Assembly: GCF_011602485.2 (NCBI RefSeq)
Contig: NZ_CP050022.2
Coordinates: 6,406,001-6,470,000 of the forward strand
Direction: 5' to 3'
Origin: Bradyrhizobium sp. 1(2017)
GTDB taxonomy: Bacteria; Pseudomonadota; Alphaproteobacteria; Rhizobiales; Xanthobacteraceae
Length of the DNA: 64,000 nucleotides
Part shown: positions 52,129-62,962 of the stretch, piece by piece
Numbering within the stretch: the first letter of the stretch is position 1
How the letters are laid out: each line of letters begins with the position of its first letter
The notes under the pieces: generated by a model
The model's input: only the letters and a program-made list of their open reading frames with translations
Database searches by the model: none
Told to the model about the DNA's origin: nothing
Made by a program: the position numbers and the translations under genes

Positions 52129-52687
52129 CGATCAACAGCGCGGAGATGTCAGCGCTGCTGGATGAGCCGCCGTTTGCGCCATACGACGACGCCGACGATT
52201 GCGACTGCTGCAGCGCCTGGAGAAACTGCTGGAGGATTTCGGTTGTCGTGGACTCGGTCGATGTGCTGCTGGTCGACGACGCCGTCGTTAAATCCGAAGA
52301 GCTGTCGTCCGACGGCGGCGGGCCGGGGGGCGGTCCGCCTGCTCCACCGGGGCCGCCCGCCCTGCCGGGACCGTTGGCAAAGGCGGACTGAAACACGCTC
52401 TTCAGCTCCTCGGCCTGGTCCGAGGTCAGCGTCCCGTTCGACACTTCGTTCGAGATCAGGTCGTCGATCTTCGACTGCATCTCGTCCTTGGAGGGACGCG
52501 CGCCGCTCGACTGGTCGCTCGCCCGGCTCTGCTGGAGCGCCGTGTCGATGTCGGTCAGGGCGGTCGAGAGCGCGGACTGGTCCGACGACGAGATCGTGCC
52601 GGCGGAGACTTGCGATTGCAATTCCTGCTGCAGCCGCTGCAGCGGTGACTGGGTGCTGCCGGCGGAGGCCGCCGAAATCGAGGTCAT
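52115..52687 (-). CDS. Ser/Gln-rich hypothetical protein
   Basis: A 190-residue protein with no signal peptide. The N-terminus MTSISAASAGSTQSPLQRLQ and a segment QELQSQVSAGTISSSDQSAL and DDLISNEVSNGTLTSDQAEE form two related modules: each has a helix, then GT(I/L)(S/T)S(S/D)Q, suggesting an EF-hand-like or internal duplication. The middle is Gly/Pro-rich and the rest is Ser/Thr-rich, ending ADISALLIDYKS. Related sequences are found in several Bradyrhizobium genomes; function is unknown. It is divergent from the two-component pair. Confidence 0.75.
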   Translation of the reverse strand: MTSISAASAGSTQSPLQRLQQELQSQVSAGTISSSDQSALSTALTDIDTALQQSRASDQSSGARPSKDEMQSKIDDLISNEVSNGTLTSDQAEELKSVFQSAFANGPGRAGGPGGAGGPPPGPPPSDDSSSDLTTASSTSSTSTESTTTEILQQFLQALQQSQSSASSYGANGGSSSSADISALLIDYKS

Positions 52688-52867
52688 GATGGCTCCGTGG
52701 GTCTTGCGGGGTTTCGTCGCGAGCACCGCCACGATATGGTTTACGGCCTTAACGAGAACTTGCCGCTCCACTGCCCGGTCATGTCCCGGCATTGCGGCAA
52801 GGTCTCCGGAAACACTCCGAAACAAAAATCTTCGCCATTTGGCCCAAATCTTGGACAAACAAAGCGC

Positions 52868-53638
52868 ATGGCCATTCCCAATCCCAACATCCTGGTCGTC
52901 GAGGACGACCGCGAAACCCGGACGTTGATCGCGAAGTACCTGCGCAACAACGCCTGCAACGTCACCGCCGTGAGCGACGGCCGCGAGATGTCGCGCGCGA
53001 TGGCCGACCATCGCGTCGACCTGATCATCCTCGACGTCATGCTGCCGGGCGAGGACGGCCTCAGCCTCTGCCGCAAGGTGCGCGCGGAGGCGCAGACGCC
53101 GATCATCATGCTGACCGCGCGCGGCGAGGACGTGGACCGCATCGTCGGCCTCGAGATGGGCGCGGACGACTATCTGCCGAAACCGTTCAACCCGCGCGAG
53201 CTGCTCGCCCGCATCAACGCGGTGCTGCGCCGCCAGGCCGCGGCTCAAGCGGCGAGCTCGATCGAAGGCGCCTCCACGCTCACCTTCGAGGGCTGGCGCA
53301 TCGACCTGCGCCTGCGCGAATTGCGCAATCCCGAAGGCGCGCGCGTCGCGGTGACCAGTGCCGAGTTCGATCTGCTGCGGACGTTCTGCGAGCGGCCCGG
53401 CCGCGTACTGTCGCGCGACAGCCTGCTCGACCTCACGCAAGGGCGCAACACCGGCTCGTTCGAGCGCTCCATCGACGTGCTGGTGAGCCGCATCCGCCGC
53501 AAGATCGAGCCCAGCCCGGCCGATCCCACCATCATCAAGACGGTGCGCTCCGGCGGCTATCTGTTCACGCCGAGGACCGAAGTTGCAAGAACTGAAGCAG
53601 CGAGCAACGAGGCGGTGACCGCGCCCCTGAGCAGCTGA
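52868..53638 (+). CDS. OmpR-family response regulator
   Basis: A 256-residue regulator. The receiver domain (1-125) starts PNPNILVVEDDRETRTLIAK with the phospho-acceptor Asp 56 in LIILDVMLPGEDGL, and K near 105 in DYLPKPFNPRELL. The DNA-binding winged helix (150-245) ends RIRRKIEPSPADPTIIKTVR and SGGYLF. The ATG at 52868 is used because the receiver starts right after it; the frame extends upstream but is unconserved. It is 12 bp before the histidine kinase gene, so they form an operon. Confidence 0.95.
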   Translation: MAIPNPNILVVEDDRETRTLIAKYLRNNACNVTAVSDGREMSRAMADHRVDLIILDVMLPGEDGLSLCRKVRAEAQTPIIMLTARGEDVDRIVGLEMGADDYLPKPFNPRELLARINAVLRRQAAAQAASSIEGASTLTFEGWRIDLRLRELRNPEGARVAVTSAEFDLLRTFCERPGRVLSRDSLLDLTQGRNTGSFERSIDVLVSRIRRKIEPSPADPTIIKTVRSGGYLFTPRTEVARTEAASNEAVTAPLSS

Positions 53639-53650
53639 GGAACGACCGTC

Positions 53651-54979
53651 ATGACGCCGTTCCGCTTCTTCCACCTCAAGAGCATCGGCGGGCAGATCGC
53701 CGCGCTGGTGGTGGCCTCGATCGTCGCGCTGCATCTGATCCTCACCGCGAGCTTCCTGATCGGCCGGCCGGACCGCGCCGAGCCGCCGCCCGACAGCGCA
53801 CACCAATTGGCGGACGCGGCCCTGCTGCTCAACGGCGCGGATGCAGGCGAGCGGCCGCGCATTCTCGCCAATATCGCGCGCGCATTTCCGAAGATCGGGA
53901 TCGAGGTGCTCGCGCCGGAAGCGACCGCCGTCGTCGCCGATGCCGAGGACCCGCACGTGCGCAATGTGCGCCGGCATCTCGGCCAACCGTACAAGGTGAT
54001 GGCGCTCGCGCCGCAGGACGGCGTGCACCGGGTCGCGATCGGGCTGCCCGACGGCACCACGATCGCGGGCCGCGTCGAGCACGGCCCCCGTCCACCGCGG
54101 TTCTGGGGCGGACCATGGATGATGACGCTGCTGTTCGCGCTGATCAGCGTCACGGTGCTGGGGCTATGGGCGGCCTACGCGCTGGCCGCACCGCTGTCGT
54201 CCTTTGCCAAGGCCGCTGAGAATTTCAGCCTGGACGGCACCGCCGAGCCGCTGCCCGAGCGCGGCCCGGAGGAGATCCGCTCGGTGGCGCGCGCGCTCAA
54301 CCGCATGCACGAGCGGATCGCGCGGCTGATGTCGGATCGGACGCGGATGCTGGCCGCAATCAGCCACGATCTGCGCACGCCGATCACGCGCCTGAGGCTG
54401 CGCGCCGAGTTCATCGAGGACGAGGGCAACCGCAAGCGCATGCTGATCGACCTCGACCAGATGCGCTCGATGCTGGAATCGGTGCTGTCGCTGCTGCGCG
54501 ACGACCGCAAGGTCGAGGCGGTGACATTGGTGGACATCGCCAGCACGCTGCAGCTCGTCGCCGATCAGTTCAGCGACATGGGCCATGTCGTGCATTACGA
54601 CGGGCCGGGATGCGCGACCGCCGCCGCGCGGCCCGACGACCTGCATCGCGGCGTCACCAACCTCGTCGAGAACGCAGTGCGCTTCGGCGCCGAGGTGACG
54701 ATCCGCCTCGACGTCTCGGGCACCACGCTCGTCATCGACGTCGAGGACGACGGCCCCGGCATCTCGGATGCGCGCAAGCAGGAGATGCTGGAGCCGTTCG
54801 TGCGCGGCGACGATGCCCGCACCATGGACGAGTCCACCGGTTTCGGGCTCGGCCTGTCGATCGCGCGCGCGATCGCGCTCGCCCATGGCGGCGAGCTGTC
54901 GCTGCACGACCGCGCCCCGCACGGATTGATCGTGCGGATGCAATTGCCGGTCTGGCAGGAGCCGCGGCTGGCGGCTTGA
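53651..54979 (+). CDS. EnvZ-type sensor histidine kinase
   Basis: A 442-residue membrane sensor. TM1 near 15-35 (IAALVVASIVALHLILTASF), a periplasmic sensor of about 120 residues, TM2 near 158-180 (MMTLLFALISVTVLGLWAAY), HAMP, the HisKA domain with phospho-acceptor His 239 in AISHDLRTPITRL, then the ATPase with NLVENAVRFG, DDGPGI and GFGLGLSIARAIALAHGG. It pairs with the OmpR-type regulator immediately upstream. The stimulus is unknown. Confidence 0.94.
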   Translation: MTPFRFFHLKSIGGQIAALVVASIVALHLILTASFLIGRPDRAEPPPDSAHQLADAALLLNGADAGERPRILANIARAFPKIGIEVLAPEATAVVADAEDPHVRNVRRHLGQPYKVMALAPQDGVHRVAIGLPDGTTIAGRVEHGPRPPRFWGGPWMMTLLFALISVTVLGLWAAYALAAPLSSFAKAAENFSLDGTAEPLPERGPEEIRSVARALNRMHERIARLMSDRTRMLAAISHDLRTPITRLRLRAEFIEDEGNRKRMLIDLDQMRSMLESVLSLLRDDRKVEAVTLVDIASTLQLVADQFSDMGHVVHYDGPGCATAAARPDDLHRGVTNLVENAVRFGAEVTIRLDVSGTTLVIDVEDDGPGISDARKQEMLEPFVRGDDARTMDESTGFGLGLSIARAIALAHGGELSLHDRAPHGLIVRMQLPVWQEPRLAA

Positions 54980-54981
54980 CC

Positions 54982-55197
54982 TCAAGCGGCGAGCTGCGGG
55001 TGCTCGACGGCCTCATGCTCGAAGATCGCTACGGCCTCGAAGCGATAATTGCAGGCGTGGCAGGTCCAGAGATAGGAGATCCGCCCCTCGCCCGGCTCGA
55101 TCCAGTCCGGCTGCGGGATCGGCGTGCCGCACTGGGCACAGGGATTGTGCCTGGGGACGTCGCCGAAATGCGCCTTGGCCATGTTCGATTTCATCAT
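54982..55197 (-). CDS. small zinc-ribbon protein
   Basis: A 71-residue soluble protein with CAQCGTPIPQPDWIEPGEGR and LWTCHACNYRFEA: two CxxC pairs that should form one zinc ribbon. The C-terminus has EHEAVEHPQLAA. The ATG at 55197 is used; MAKAHFGDVP starts five codons later and is an alternative. It may bind RNA or DNA or be a scaffold; family unknown. Convergent with the kinase gene (2 bp). Confidence 0.8.
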   Translation of the reverse strand: MMKSNMAKAHFGDVPRHNPCAQCGTPIPQPDWIEPGEGRISYLWTCHACNYRFEAVAIFEHEAVEHPQLAA

Positions 55198-55438
55198 GGC
55201 ACCTCTCCCGATTTGCAGCAGCTTCATACTCGCTTTCGCGCATCGGCGCGAATAGACAGGCGTGCTGTCGCGAGCGGGGTCTGCGCCCCGCGTATCGCCT
55301 AGACTGGCTTTGCGTCGTAACGACGGCCTCGTGCCGCAAGTTCGCCGATGGCGGCGTTTGGCCACATCATCGCCGCGTTCGGGAGGCCTAACGGCAGCCG
55401 GGTGCAGGTCACTTTCCAAGGACCTTAAGGAATATCTG

Positions 55439-56002
55439 ATGAAGATTTTACGCATTGCCGCGCTGCTCGCGGCCACACTGACGTTGCCGCAGGCCGCCTT
55501 CGCCGGTGAGGCCGAATACGCCGAGATGGTCGCGGCCCATGCGCGCGCCAACGGCGTGCCGGAAGCGCTGGTGCACCGCGTGATCATGCGCGAGAGCCGC
55601 TATCAGCCGGGCCTCGTCGGCCGTGGCGGCACCATCGGCCTGATGCAGATCAAGCTCGCGACCGCCCGCGGGGTCGGCTACACCGGCGATGCCGCCGGCC
55701 TGCGCGATCCCAACACCAACCTCACCTATGCCGTGAAGTACCTCGCCGGCGCCTATCGCGCCGCCAATGGCGACCACGCACGAGCCGTGCGTTATTTCGC
55801 GGGCGGCTATTACTACGCTGCAAAGCGCCAGCGGCAGGCAGCCGTGCAGGTCGCCAATATGGGCGAGCCCAATCTGGGTCAGGGCAATTTCGGCCAGCCT
55901 TGGCTCGAGCCGAACGGCAACCCGCAGCCGATGTTCGGCGCGCCGTCGCACCGCAAGCTCGCGCAACGCGTCCGCAACGCGCGGGCGCAGGCGCCTCAAT
56001 AG
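55439..56002 (+). CDS. lytic transglycosylase-like protein
   Basis: A 187-residue exported protein. Signal peptide MKILRIAALLAATLTLPQAA, then an SLT goose-lysozyme-like domain: EALVHRVIMRESRYQPGLVG with the catalytic Glu, GGTIGLMQIKLATARGVGYT, DPNTNLTYAVKYLAGAYRAA and RYFAGGYYYAAKRQ. It cleaves peptidoglycan glycan strands to anhydro-ends. The ATG at 55439 is preferred by the signal peptide; the frame extends 59 codons upstream without conservation. Confidence 0.93.
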   Translation: MKILRIAALLAATLTLPQAAFAGEAEYAEMVAAHARANGVPEALVHRVIMRESRYQPGLVGRGGTIGLMQIKLATARGVGYTGDAAGLRDPNTNLTYAVKYLAGAYRAANGDHARAVRYFAGGYYYAAKRQRQAAVQVANMGEPNLGQGNFGQPWLEPNGNPQPMFGAPSHRKLAQRVRNARAQAPQ

Positions 56003-56163
56003 CAACTCTCGGACGCGGTATCCCACATATGCATTGGCCGCGGCTCTGCGATGCATCACGCCGCCCAAACGCGGCGGGCTGCATCGTGTCCAGGGCACGA
56101 GCGGTGGGGTTCCGCCCCAAACGCGTTGACACCGTCCGTCACTGGCATACATTAGAGGCGTTC

Positions 56164-56270
56164 CGAGGGGTGCTCCGAGGAGGAGCTGAGATACCGCTAA
56201 ACGGGCAATGATGCCCGGGACCGCGGTGACCCTTTGAACCTGATCCGGGTCATGCCGGCGAAGGGACAGG
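56164..56270 (+). promoter_or_regulatory. TPP riboswitch (THI element)
   Basis: The conserved core is GGGGTGC at 56167-56173, CTGAGATACCG near 56186 with the CTGAGA element, then CGGTGACCC, CCTTTGAACCTGATCCGGGT and CATGCCGGCGAAGGGA. This is the TPP-binding fold. The 3' part AAGGGACAGG carries the ribosome site of thiO, whose ATG is at 56272, so TPP binding probably blocks translation initiation. It controls the thi operon downstream. Confidence 0.93.
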
Positions 56271-56271
56271 G

Positions 56272-57294
56272 ATGTTGCAGACGACCAAGCGACCGGATTC
56301 CCCGGTATCCATCATCGGCGCAGGCATTGCCGGAGCCTGGCAGGCGTTGTTGTTCGCGCAGGCCGGCCACGCCGTGACCCTACACGAGCGCGGTGACGCC
56401 GCGATGACCGACGCCACCAGCCACTGGGCCGGCGGCATGCTCGCGCCCTATTGCGAGGCCGAGGTCGCCGAACCCATCATCAGCCGCCTCGGTCTTCGCT
56501 CGCTCGACATCTGGCGCCGTGAGCTCCCGGACACGCCCTTCAACGGCTCCCTCGTCGTCGCTCATCCCCGCGAGCGCGACGATTTCGAGCGCTTTGCCCG
56601 GATGACCGATGGCCACGAGCGGCTCGATGCCGCCGGCCTCGCCGCACTCGAGCCGTCGCTGGAGGGCCGTTTCCGCGACGCGCTGTTCTTCCCGACCGAG
56701 GGCCATGTCGAGCCGCGCCGCGTGCTGCCCAGGCTGCATGAGCGCATCGTTGCGGCCGGCGGCACCATCAAGTTTTCCAGCGACGTCAGCGCCCAGGACC
56801 TCGCAAAGGAGCCCGACGGCATCGTGATCGACTGCCGTGGCCTTTCGGCGCGCGACGAGCAGCCGGAGCTGCGCGGCGTCAAGGGCGAGATGATCCTGAT
56901 CGAGACGGCCGAGGTGCAGCTGTCGCGCCCGGTGCGGCTGATCCATCCGCGCTGGCCGCTTTACGTGATCCCGCGCGAGGACGGCCTGTTCATGCTGGGC
57001 GCGACCTCGATCGAGGCCGAAGACACCGGCGTCAGCGTCCGCTCCGCGCTGGAGCTGCTAGGCGCCGCCTATGCCGTGCACCCGGCGTTCGGCGAGGCCC
57101 GCATCGTCGAATTCGGCTCGGGCCTGCGTCCGGCCTATCCCGACAACCTTCCGCGCATCGGCATCCGCGGCGGCAAGATCAGCGTCAACGGGCTCTACCG
57201 CCACGGCTTCCTGCTCGCCCCGGCACTCGCCGAGCTGACGCTCGCCTATGTCCAGCGCGGCCAGATCGACAATGAGGTGATGCAGTGCGCGTGA
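56272..57294 (+). CDS. thiO: glycine oxidase ThiO
   Basis: A 340-residue FAD-dependent amino acid oxidase that makes the iminoglycine used by ThiG for the thiazole ring. The N-terminus has the Rossmann motif SIIGAGIAGAWQALLFAQAG, then DATSHWAGGMLAPYCEAEVA and HVEPRRVLPRLHERIVAAGG, PLYVIPREDGLFMLGATSIE and a C-terminal RIGIRGGKISVNGLYRHGFL typical of ThiO. First gene of the thi operon, immediately behind the TPP riboswitch; overlaps thiS by ten bases. Confidence 0.95.
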   Translation: MLQTTKRPDSPVSIIGAGIAGAWQALLFAQAGHAVTLHERGDAAMTDATSHWAGGMLAPYCEAEVAEPIISRLGLRSLDIWRRELPDTPFNGSLVVAHPRERDDFERFARMTDGHERLDAAGLAALEPSLEGRFRDALFFPTEGHVEPRRVLPRLHERIVAAGGTIKFSSDVSAQDLAKEPDGIVIDCRGLSARDEQPELRGVKGEMILIETAEVQLSRPVRLIHPRWPLYVIPREDGLFMLGATSIEAEDTGVSVRSALELLGAAYAVHPAFGEARIVEFGSGLRPAYPDNLPRIGIRGGKISVNGLYRHGFLLAPALAELTLAYVQRGQIDNEVMQCA

Positions 57295-57482
57295 TCGTCA
57301 ACGGCGAGGATCGCGAGGTGACGTCCGCCAGCGTGGACGCGCTGCTCAGCGAGCTCGACTACGAGGGCACCCATTTCGCCATCGCGCTGAACTACGACGT
57401 CGTGCCGAAAAGCCGCTGGGCCGAGACGCAGCTGAAGGCCGGCGACGAGATCGAGATCATCACGCCGCGGCAGGGAGGGTGA
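57285..57482 (+). CDS. thiS: sulfur carrier protein ThiS
   Basis: A 65-residue ubiquitin-like sulfur carrier starting with GTG (MRVIVNGEDREVTSASVDAL) and ending in the diglycine that becomes the thiocarboxylate (IITPRQGG). The fold has the SELDYEGTHFAIALNYDVVP core. It starts inside thiO, overlapping by ten bases, and its product supplies sulfur to ThiG. Confidence 0.96.
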   Translation: MRVIVNGEDREVTSASVDALLSELDYEGTHFAIALNYDVVPKSRWAETQLKAGDEIEIITPRQGG

Positions 57483-57508
57483 GGGATGAAGGCAAGCTCT
57501 CTCCCCAT

Positions 57509-57626
57509 GTCGTCCCGGCGAAAGCCGGGACCCATAACCACCTCCCTTCATTGGGACGAACGATCTCTCCCCGCATGCCCCAAGCGAAATCACGCGGTAT
57601 GGGTCCCGGCCTTCGCCGGGACGACA
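57509..57626. repeat. GTCGTCCCGGC palindromic repeat inside the thi operon
   Basis: Left GTCGTCCCGGCGAAAGCCGG and right CCGGCCTTCGCCGGGACGAC pair across a 75-bp centre. It occupies the gap between thiS and thiG. The same element family is at 62963-63084 and 63920-63970. Confidence 0.75.
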
Positions 57627-57646
57627 ATTGAGGAGACACCTCCCAC

Positions 57647-58429
57647 ATGGTGACCTTCTACGGCAAGACCTTCGCCTCGCGCCTCCTGATCGGCAGCGCA
57701 CTCTATCCCTCGCCCGCGATCATGCAGGCGGCGATCCGCAGCTCCGGCTCCAACATCGTCACGGTGTCGCTGCGGCGCGAGGCCGCCGGCGGCAAGTCCG
57801 GCGATGCGTTCTGGAAGCTGATCCGCGAGCTCGACGTCACCGTGCTGCCGAACACCGCCGGCTGCCGCACCGTGCGCGAGGCGGTGACGACGGCCAAGCT
57901 CGCCCGCGAATTGTTCGGCACGTCCTGGATCAAGCTGGAAGTCATCGCCGACAACGACACGCTGCAGCCCGACGTCGTCGGCCTCGTCGAGGCCGCAACC
58001 ATCCTGATCAAGGACGGCTTTGAGGTGTTTCCCTACTGCACCGAGGATCTCTCGGTCGCGAACCGCCTCGTCGATGCCGGCTGCAAGGTGGTGATGCCGT
58101 GGGCAGCTCCCATCGGCAGCGCGAAAGGCATCACCAACCGCGACGCGCTGAAATTGCTGCGCGACCGGCTGCCCGACATCACGCTGGTGGTCGACGCCGG
58201 CATCGGTGCGCCCTCGCACGCCGCCCACGCGCTCGAGCTCGGCTATGACGCCGTGCTGCTCAACACCGCCATTGCGAAAGCCGCCGATCCCGTCGCCATG
58301 GCCAACGCCTTCCGCCTCGGCATCGAGGCCGGCCGCACCGCCTACGAGGCCGGGCTGATGAACGCCCGCGACTTCGCCTCCCCCTCCACCCCTGTCGTTG
58401 GGACTCCGTTCTGGCATGCCGTATCCTGA
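57647..58429 (+). CDS. thiG: thiazole synthase ThiG
   Basis: A 260-residue (beta/alpha)8 barrel that makes the thiazole ring from DXP, iminoglycine and ThiS-thiocarboxylate. It has [20 protein letters not shown], the Schiff-base Lys 96 in [34 protein letters not shown] and the [20 protein letters not shown] segment. Its last 14 bases overlap thiE. Confidence 0.97.
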   Translation: MVTFYGKTFASRLLIGSALYPSPAIMQAAIRSSGSNIVTVSLRREAAGGKSGDAFWKLIRELDVTVLPNTAGCRTVREAVTTAKLARELFGTSWIKLEVIADNDTLQPDVVGLVEAATILIKDGFEVFPYCTEDLSVANRLVDAGCKVVMPWAAPIGSAKGITNRDALKLLRDRLPDITLVVDAGIGAPSHAAHALELGYDAVLLNTAIAKAADPVAMANAFRLGIEAGRTAYEAGLMNARDFASPSTPVVGTPFWHAVS

Positions 58430-59024
58430 TCGCTTCTATCCCGTCGTCGACAGCCTCAAATGGGTCGAGCGGCTGACCAAGCTCGGCGTCGGCACCATCC
58501 AGCTGCGCGCGAAGGAGCTCAACGACGCCGACGCGCTGCAGACCGTCACCGACGCGCTGGCAATCACCGAGGGCACGCAGGCCAGGCTGGTCGTGAACGA
58601 CTATTGGCGCGCGGCGATCGTCGCGGGCGCAAAGTATCTCCACCTCGGCCAGGAAGACCTCGCCGATGCCGACCTCGATGCGATCCGCGAGGCGGGCCTG
58701 TCGCTCGGCATCTCCACCCATGACGACGCAGAGCTGGCGACTGCGCTCGAAGCCAAGCCCGATTACGTCGCGCTCGGTCCGATCTTCTTCACCACCTTGA
58801 AGTCGATGCGCTTCGAGCCGCAGGGCATTCCGAAGATCACGGAATGGAAGAAGCGCATCGGCAACATCCCGCTGGTCGCGATCGGCGGCATCAAGTTCGA
58901 GCACGCCGCGGAGATCTTCGCCGCGGGCGCGGATTCGATCGCGGTGGTGTCCGACGTCACGCAAAACCCCGACCCCGATGCCCGCGTGCGGCAATGGCTC
59001 GGCCTGTCCAAGGAGGCGGCGTGA
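58416..59024 (+). CDS. thiE: thiamine phosphate synthase ThiE
   Basis: A 202-residue (beta/alpha)8 protein that joins the HMP and thiazole moieties. Its start [20 protein letters not shown] overlaps the thiG 3' end. Core motifs are [63 protein letters not shown] and [20 protein letters not shown]. It completes thiamine monophosphate synthesis with thiG and thiC products. Confidence 0.96.
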   Translation: MPYPDRFYPVVDSLKWVERLTKLGVGTIQLRAKELNDADALQTVTDALAITEGTQARLVVNDYWRAAIVAGAKYLHLGQEDLADADLDAIREAGLSLGISTHDDAELATALEAKPDYVALGPIFFTTLKSMRFEPQGIPKITEWKKRIGNIPLVAIGGIKFEHAAEIFAAGADSIAVVSDVTQNPDPDARVRQWLGLSKEAA

Positions 59025-59046
59025 TGCTCGCTCCGCTCTCACGCCA

Positions 59047-61093
<2,047 letters not shown>

Positions 61094-61120
61094 CCTGCCG
61101 GCAGCAACACTTCAACCTCA

Positions 61121-61151
61121 AAAGGGGCGATCGAGCGATCGCCCCTTTTTC
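61121..61151 (+). terminator. intrinsic terminator of the thi operon
   Basis: Stem AAAGGGGCGATC (61121-61132) pairs with GATCGCCCCTTTT (61137-61148), loop GAGC, followed by a T-run. It lies 28 bp after the thiC stop. Confidence 0.85.
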
Positions 61152-61237
61152 ATTGCACCCATAACTATGTTCGCACTATGGTTGTAGACGCTATGTGAGA
61201 AATTGCCGTTAGAGATGCTTTAGGGGCGGGGACCGGG

Positions 61238-61849
61238 ATGGCTGGCGTAATTTATATTCTCACGAATGTAGCGATGCCTGGCATCATCAAGATCGGCATA
61301 ACCGAAGGTGACATTGCGGATCGAGTCAGGGGCTTAGATAACACCTCCGTACCCCTGCCATTTGAATGCTTTTATGCAGCTCAAGTCGCTGAACCTTGGA
61401 AGGTGGAGAAAGCGATACACGAGGCTTTCGGCGACAATCGCATTCGTAAGAGTCGTGAGTTCTTTCGAATTTCACCAGACAAGCCCAAAGCGGTCGTTGA
61501 GCTACTCTGCCAAAAGAACGTAACTCCCGGGCAAGAGATCCTGAGTGAGGCCGACGATCAAGAGGCATTGAACGAAGAACGAAAACGCAGGGCCAATTTC
61601 CGTTTCTCTTTAATAGGCATCAAGCCCGGCACAGAATTACAATCGGTTTTTGACGATAACATCACTTGCAGAGTGAAGAACGATCGCTGGGTCGAATTTC
61701 GTGGCGAGGAACACAGCCTCTCAAGCTCTGCGCTAATAGTTGCTCACGAAAAGGGACTCGGATGGGCAGCCATACAGGGACCGCAGTACTGGAAACACAA
61801 CGGCAAGACTCTTGCAGAACTGCGCGAGGAAACGGCGCAAGAGGATTAA
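61238..61849 (+). CDS. GIY-YIG nuclease domain protein with RAMA-like C-terminus
   Basis: A 203-residue protein of two modules. The N-terminal (1-95) GIY-YIG-type T5orf172/MUG113-like domain has GVIYILTNVAMPGIIKIGIT, DIADRVRGLDNTSVPLPFEC, VEKAIHEAFGDNRI and KSREFFRISPDKPK. The C-terminal (130-195) VFDDNITCRVKNDRWVEFRG, SLSSSALIVAHEKGL and WKHNGKTLAEL resemble the RAMA domain linked to modification-dependent DNA binding. Base composition is visibly richer in A/T than neighbours, and codon use differs. It may be an acquired defence or DNA-processing gene. The ribosome site is GGGGACCGGG. Nuclease and RAMA activity are inferred. Confidence 0.78.
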   Translation: MAGVIYILTNVAMPGIIKIGITEGDIADRVRGLDNTSVPLPFECFYAAQVAEPWKVEKAIHEAFGDNRIRKSREFFRISPDKPKAVVELLCQKNVTPGQEILSEADDQEALNEERKRRANFRFSLIGIKPGTELQSVFDDNITCRVKNDRWVEFRGEEHSLSSSALIVAHEKGLGWAAIQGPQYWKHNGKTLAELREETAQED

Positions 61850-62418
61850 GGACAACGTTCAGGAGTGGACCGCCGAGCATCGGAGAAGCGATGACAACCG
61901 TAGAGGCCCTTGCGCTGGGGACAAAGTACGTAGTACTTCCTCTTGCGAGTGCGGCCTTTTGGGGCTGCGATAAAAGGATGGATCGAGAATCGACGCTTCC
62001 TAAAGCTTGAGGCTTCCCGAAATATCGCTGGGCGCTCGCGAGGAGAGCTAAGGTATATCAAGCCGAGATGGCCTGCAGAATAGATCGAGATAGAGTTTTA
62101 CCGGTGTCGGTTTTGACATTTGGCTCATTGGCTGGATTCGAAGTTCATCAGAGGGGTGGTGCGCTCTGGAGACAACAAAGAAGAGGATTTGTTCATTCGA
62201 GGTGGCTTCTACTAACCTGACCAACTTCTGCTGGACTATCAAATCACGCAGAACAACAGGAGACAATTCGGGAGTGTGGTCCTAAAGTTGGACGCAAGTG
62301 GTAGGACTTTGGTTGGGAGTTTCATTGGTCATTACGACGAGCCTTTGGGGGGCATATTGTCTCTTCAGAAAATGGCCTGAGATTTGGGTCGCCCGGATGA
62401 ACGGACTACGCGCTGTGG
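61850..62418. other. AT-richer interval without a confident gene
   Basis: About 570 bp after the GIY-YIG gene with no convincing gene. A short frame at 61891-62010 (39 codons, ATG, GGAG site, MTTVEALALGTKYVVLPLAS) encodes a hydrophobic stretch and could be a tiny membrane peptide or a decayed fragment. A palindrome AAGTAC/GTACTT sits near 61922. The rest holds fragments of open frames in all directions and unusual composition, consistent with a decayed acquired segment. Confidence 0.5.
61891..62010 (+). CDS. possible 39-residue hydrophobic peptide
   Basis: A 40-codon frame downstream of the GIY-YIG gene: ATG with GGAG five bases upstream, product MTTVEALALGTKYVVLPLAS then AAFWGCDKRM and a basic/polar end. 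One membrane-like segment. The composition matches the AT-rich island. No homologue recognised. It may be an accident of composition. Confidence 0.25.
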   Translation: MTTVEALALGTKYVVLPLASAAFWGCDKRMDRESTLPKA

Positions 62419-62937
62419 ATGATTGATCGGTCTACCTCCCCCCACCGCCTCCCCGACCAGCTCCGTCCCGACCTCCGCCTCGTCTTCGTCGGCACCGCCG
62501 CCTCGACGCGTTCGGCCGAGGTCGGGCACTATTACGCGCATCCCGGCAATCGGTTCTGGCGTGCGATCCATGAGGCCGGGATCACGCCGCGGCGGTATCA
62601 GCCGAGCGAGTTCGCATCGCTGATCGAGCTCGGGATCGGCTTCACCGATCTCTCCAAGACGGGCGTCGGGATGGATCACCAGATCGTGGCGGAGACGATC
62701 GACGTATCAGGCTTCAGGGCGAAGATCGACAAGTACCGGCCGCGGACGATTGCGTTCACGAGCAAGAAGGCGGCGAGCTTGTTTTATGGCCGGCCGTCGA
62801 GCGGGATTTCGCTGGGGCGGCAGAAGCGCGACGATTGTCCGGCGGAGATATTCGTGCTGCCGTCGCCCTCGGGTGCGGCGTCGGGGCAGTGGACGCTGGA
62901 GCCGTGGCGGGAGCTGGCGGCGTGGATCGCGGCGTAG
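62419..62937 (+). CDS. uracil/mismatch DNA glycosylase superfamily protein
   Basis: A 172-residue base-excision enzyme of the UDG superfamily, resembling Mug. Motif 1 is FVGTAASTRSAEVGHYYAHP with GNRFW, where Mug has GINPG; the usual catalytic Asn/Asp of motif 1 is therefore missing and the class is divergent. Other blocks are SLIELGIGFTDLSKTGVGMD, RPRTIAFTSKKAASLFYG and the motif 2-like LPSPSGAASG. A divergent UDG class has been described from Bradyrhizobium; whether this is the orthologue I cannot tell. Starts near the end of the AT-rich island with ATG 62419. Confidence 0.85.
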   Translation: MIDRSTSPHRLPDQLRPDLRLVFVGTAASTRSAEVGHYYAHPGNRFWRAIHEAGITPRRYQPSEFASLIELGIGFTDLSKTGVGMDHQIVAETIDVSGFRAKIDKYRPRTIAFTSKKAASLFYGRPSSGISLGRQKRDDCPAEIFVLPSPSGAASGQWTLEPWRELAAWIAA

Positions 62938-62962
62938 CACACTCGCCGCCCCGCACTCCGTC

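Noticed and set aside
57509..57626. possible CRISPR array
   Set aside because: The repeats are single inverted pairs, not regularly spaced direct repeats with spacers, and the same families recur as isolated copies elsewhere.
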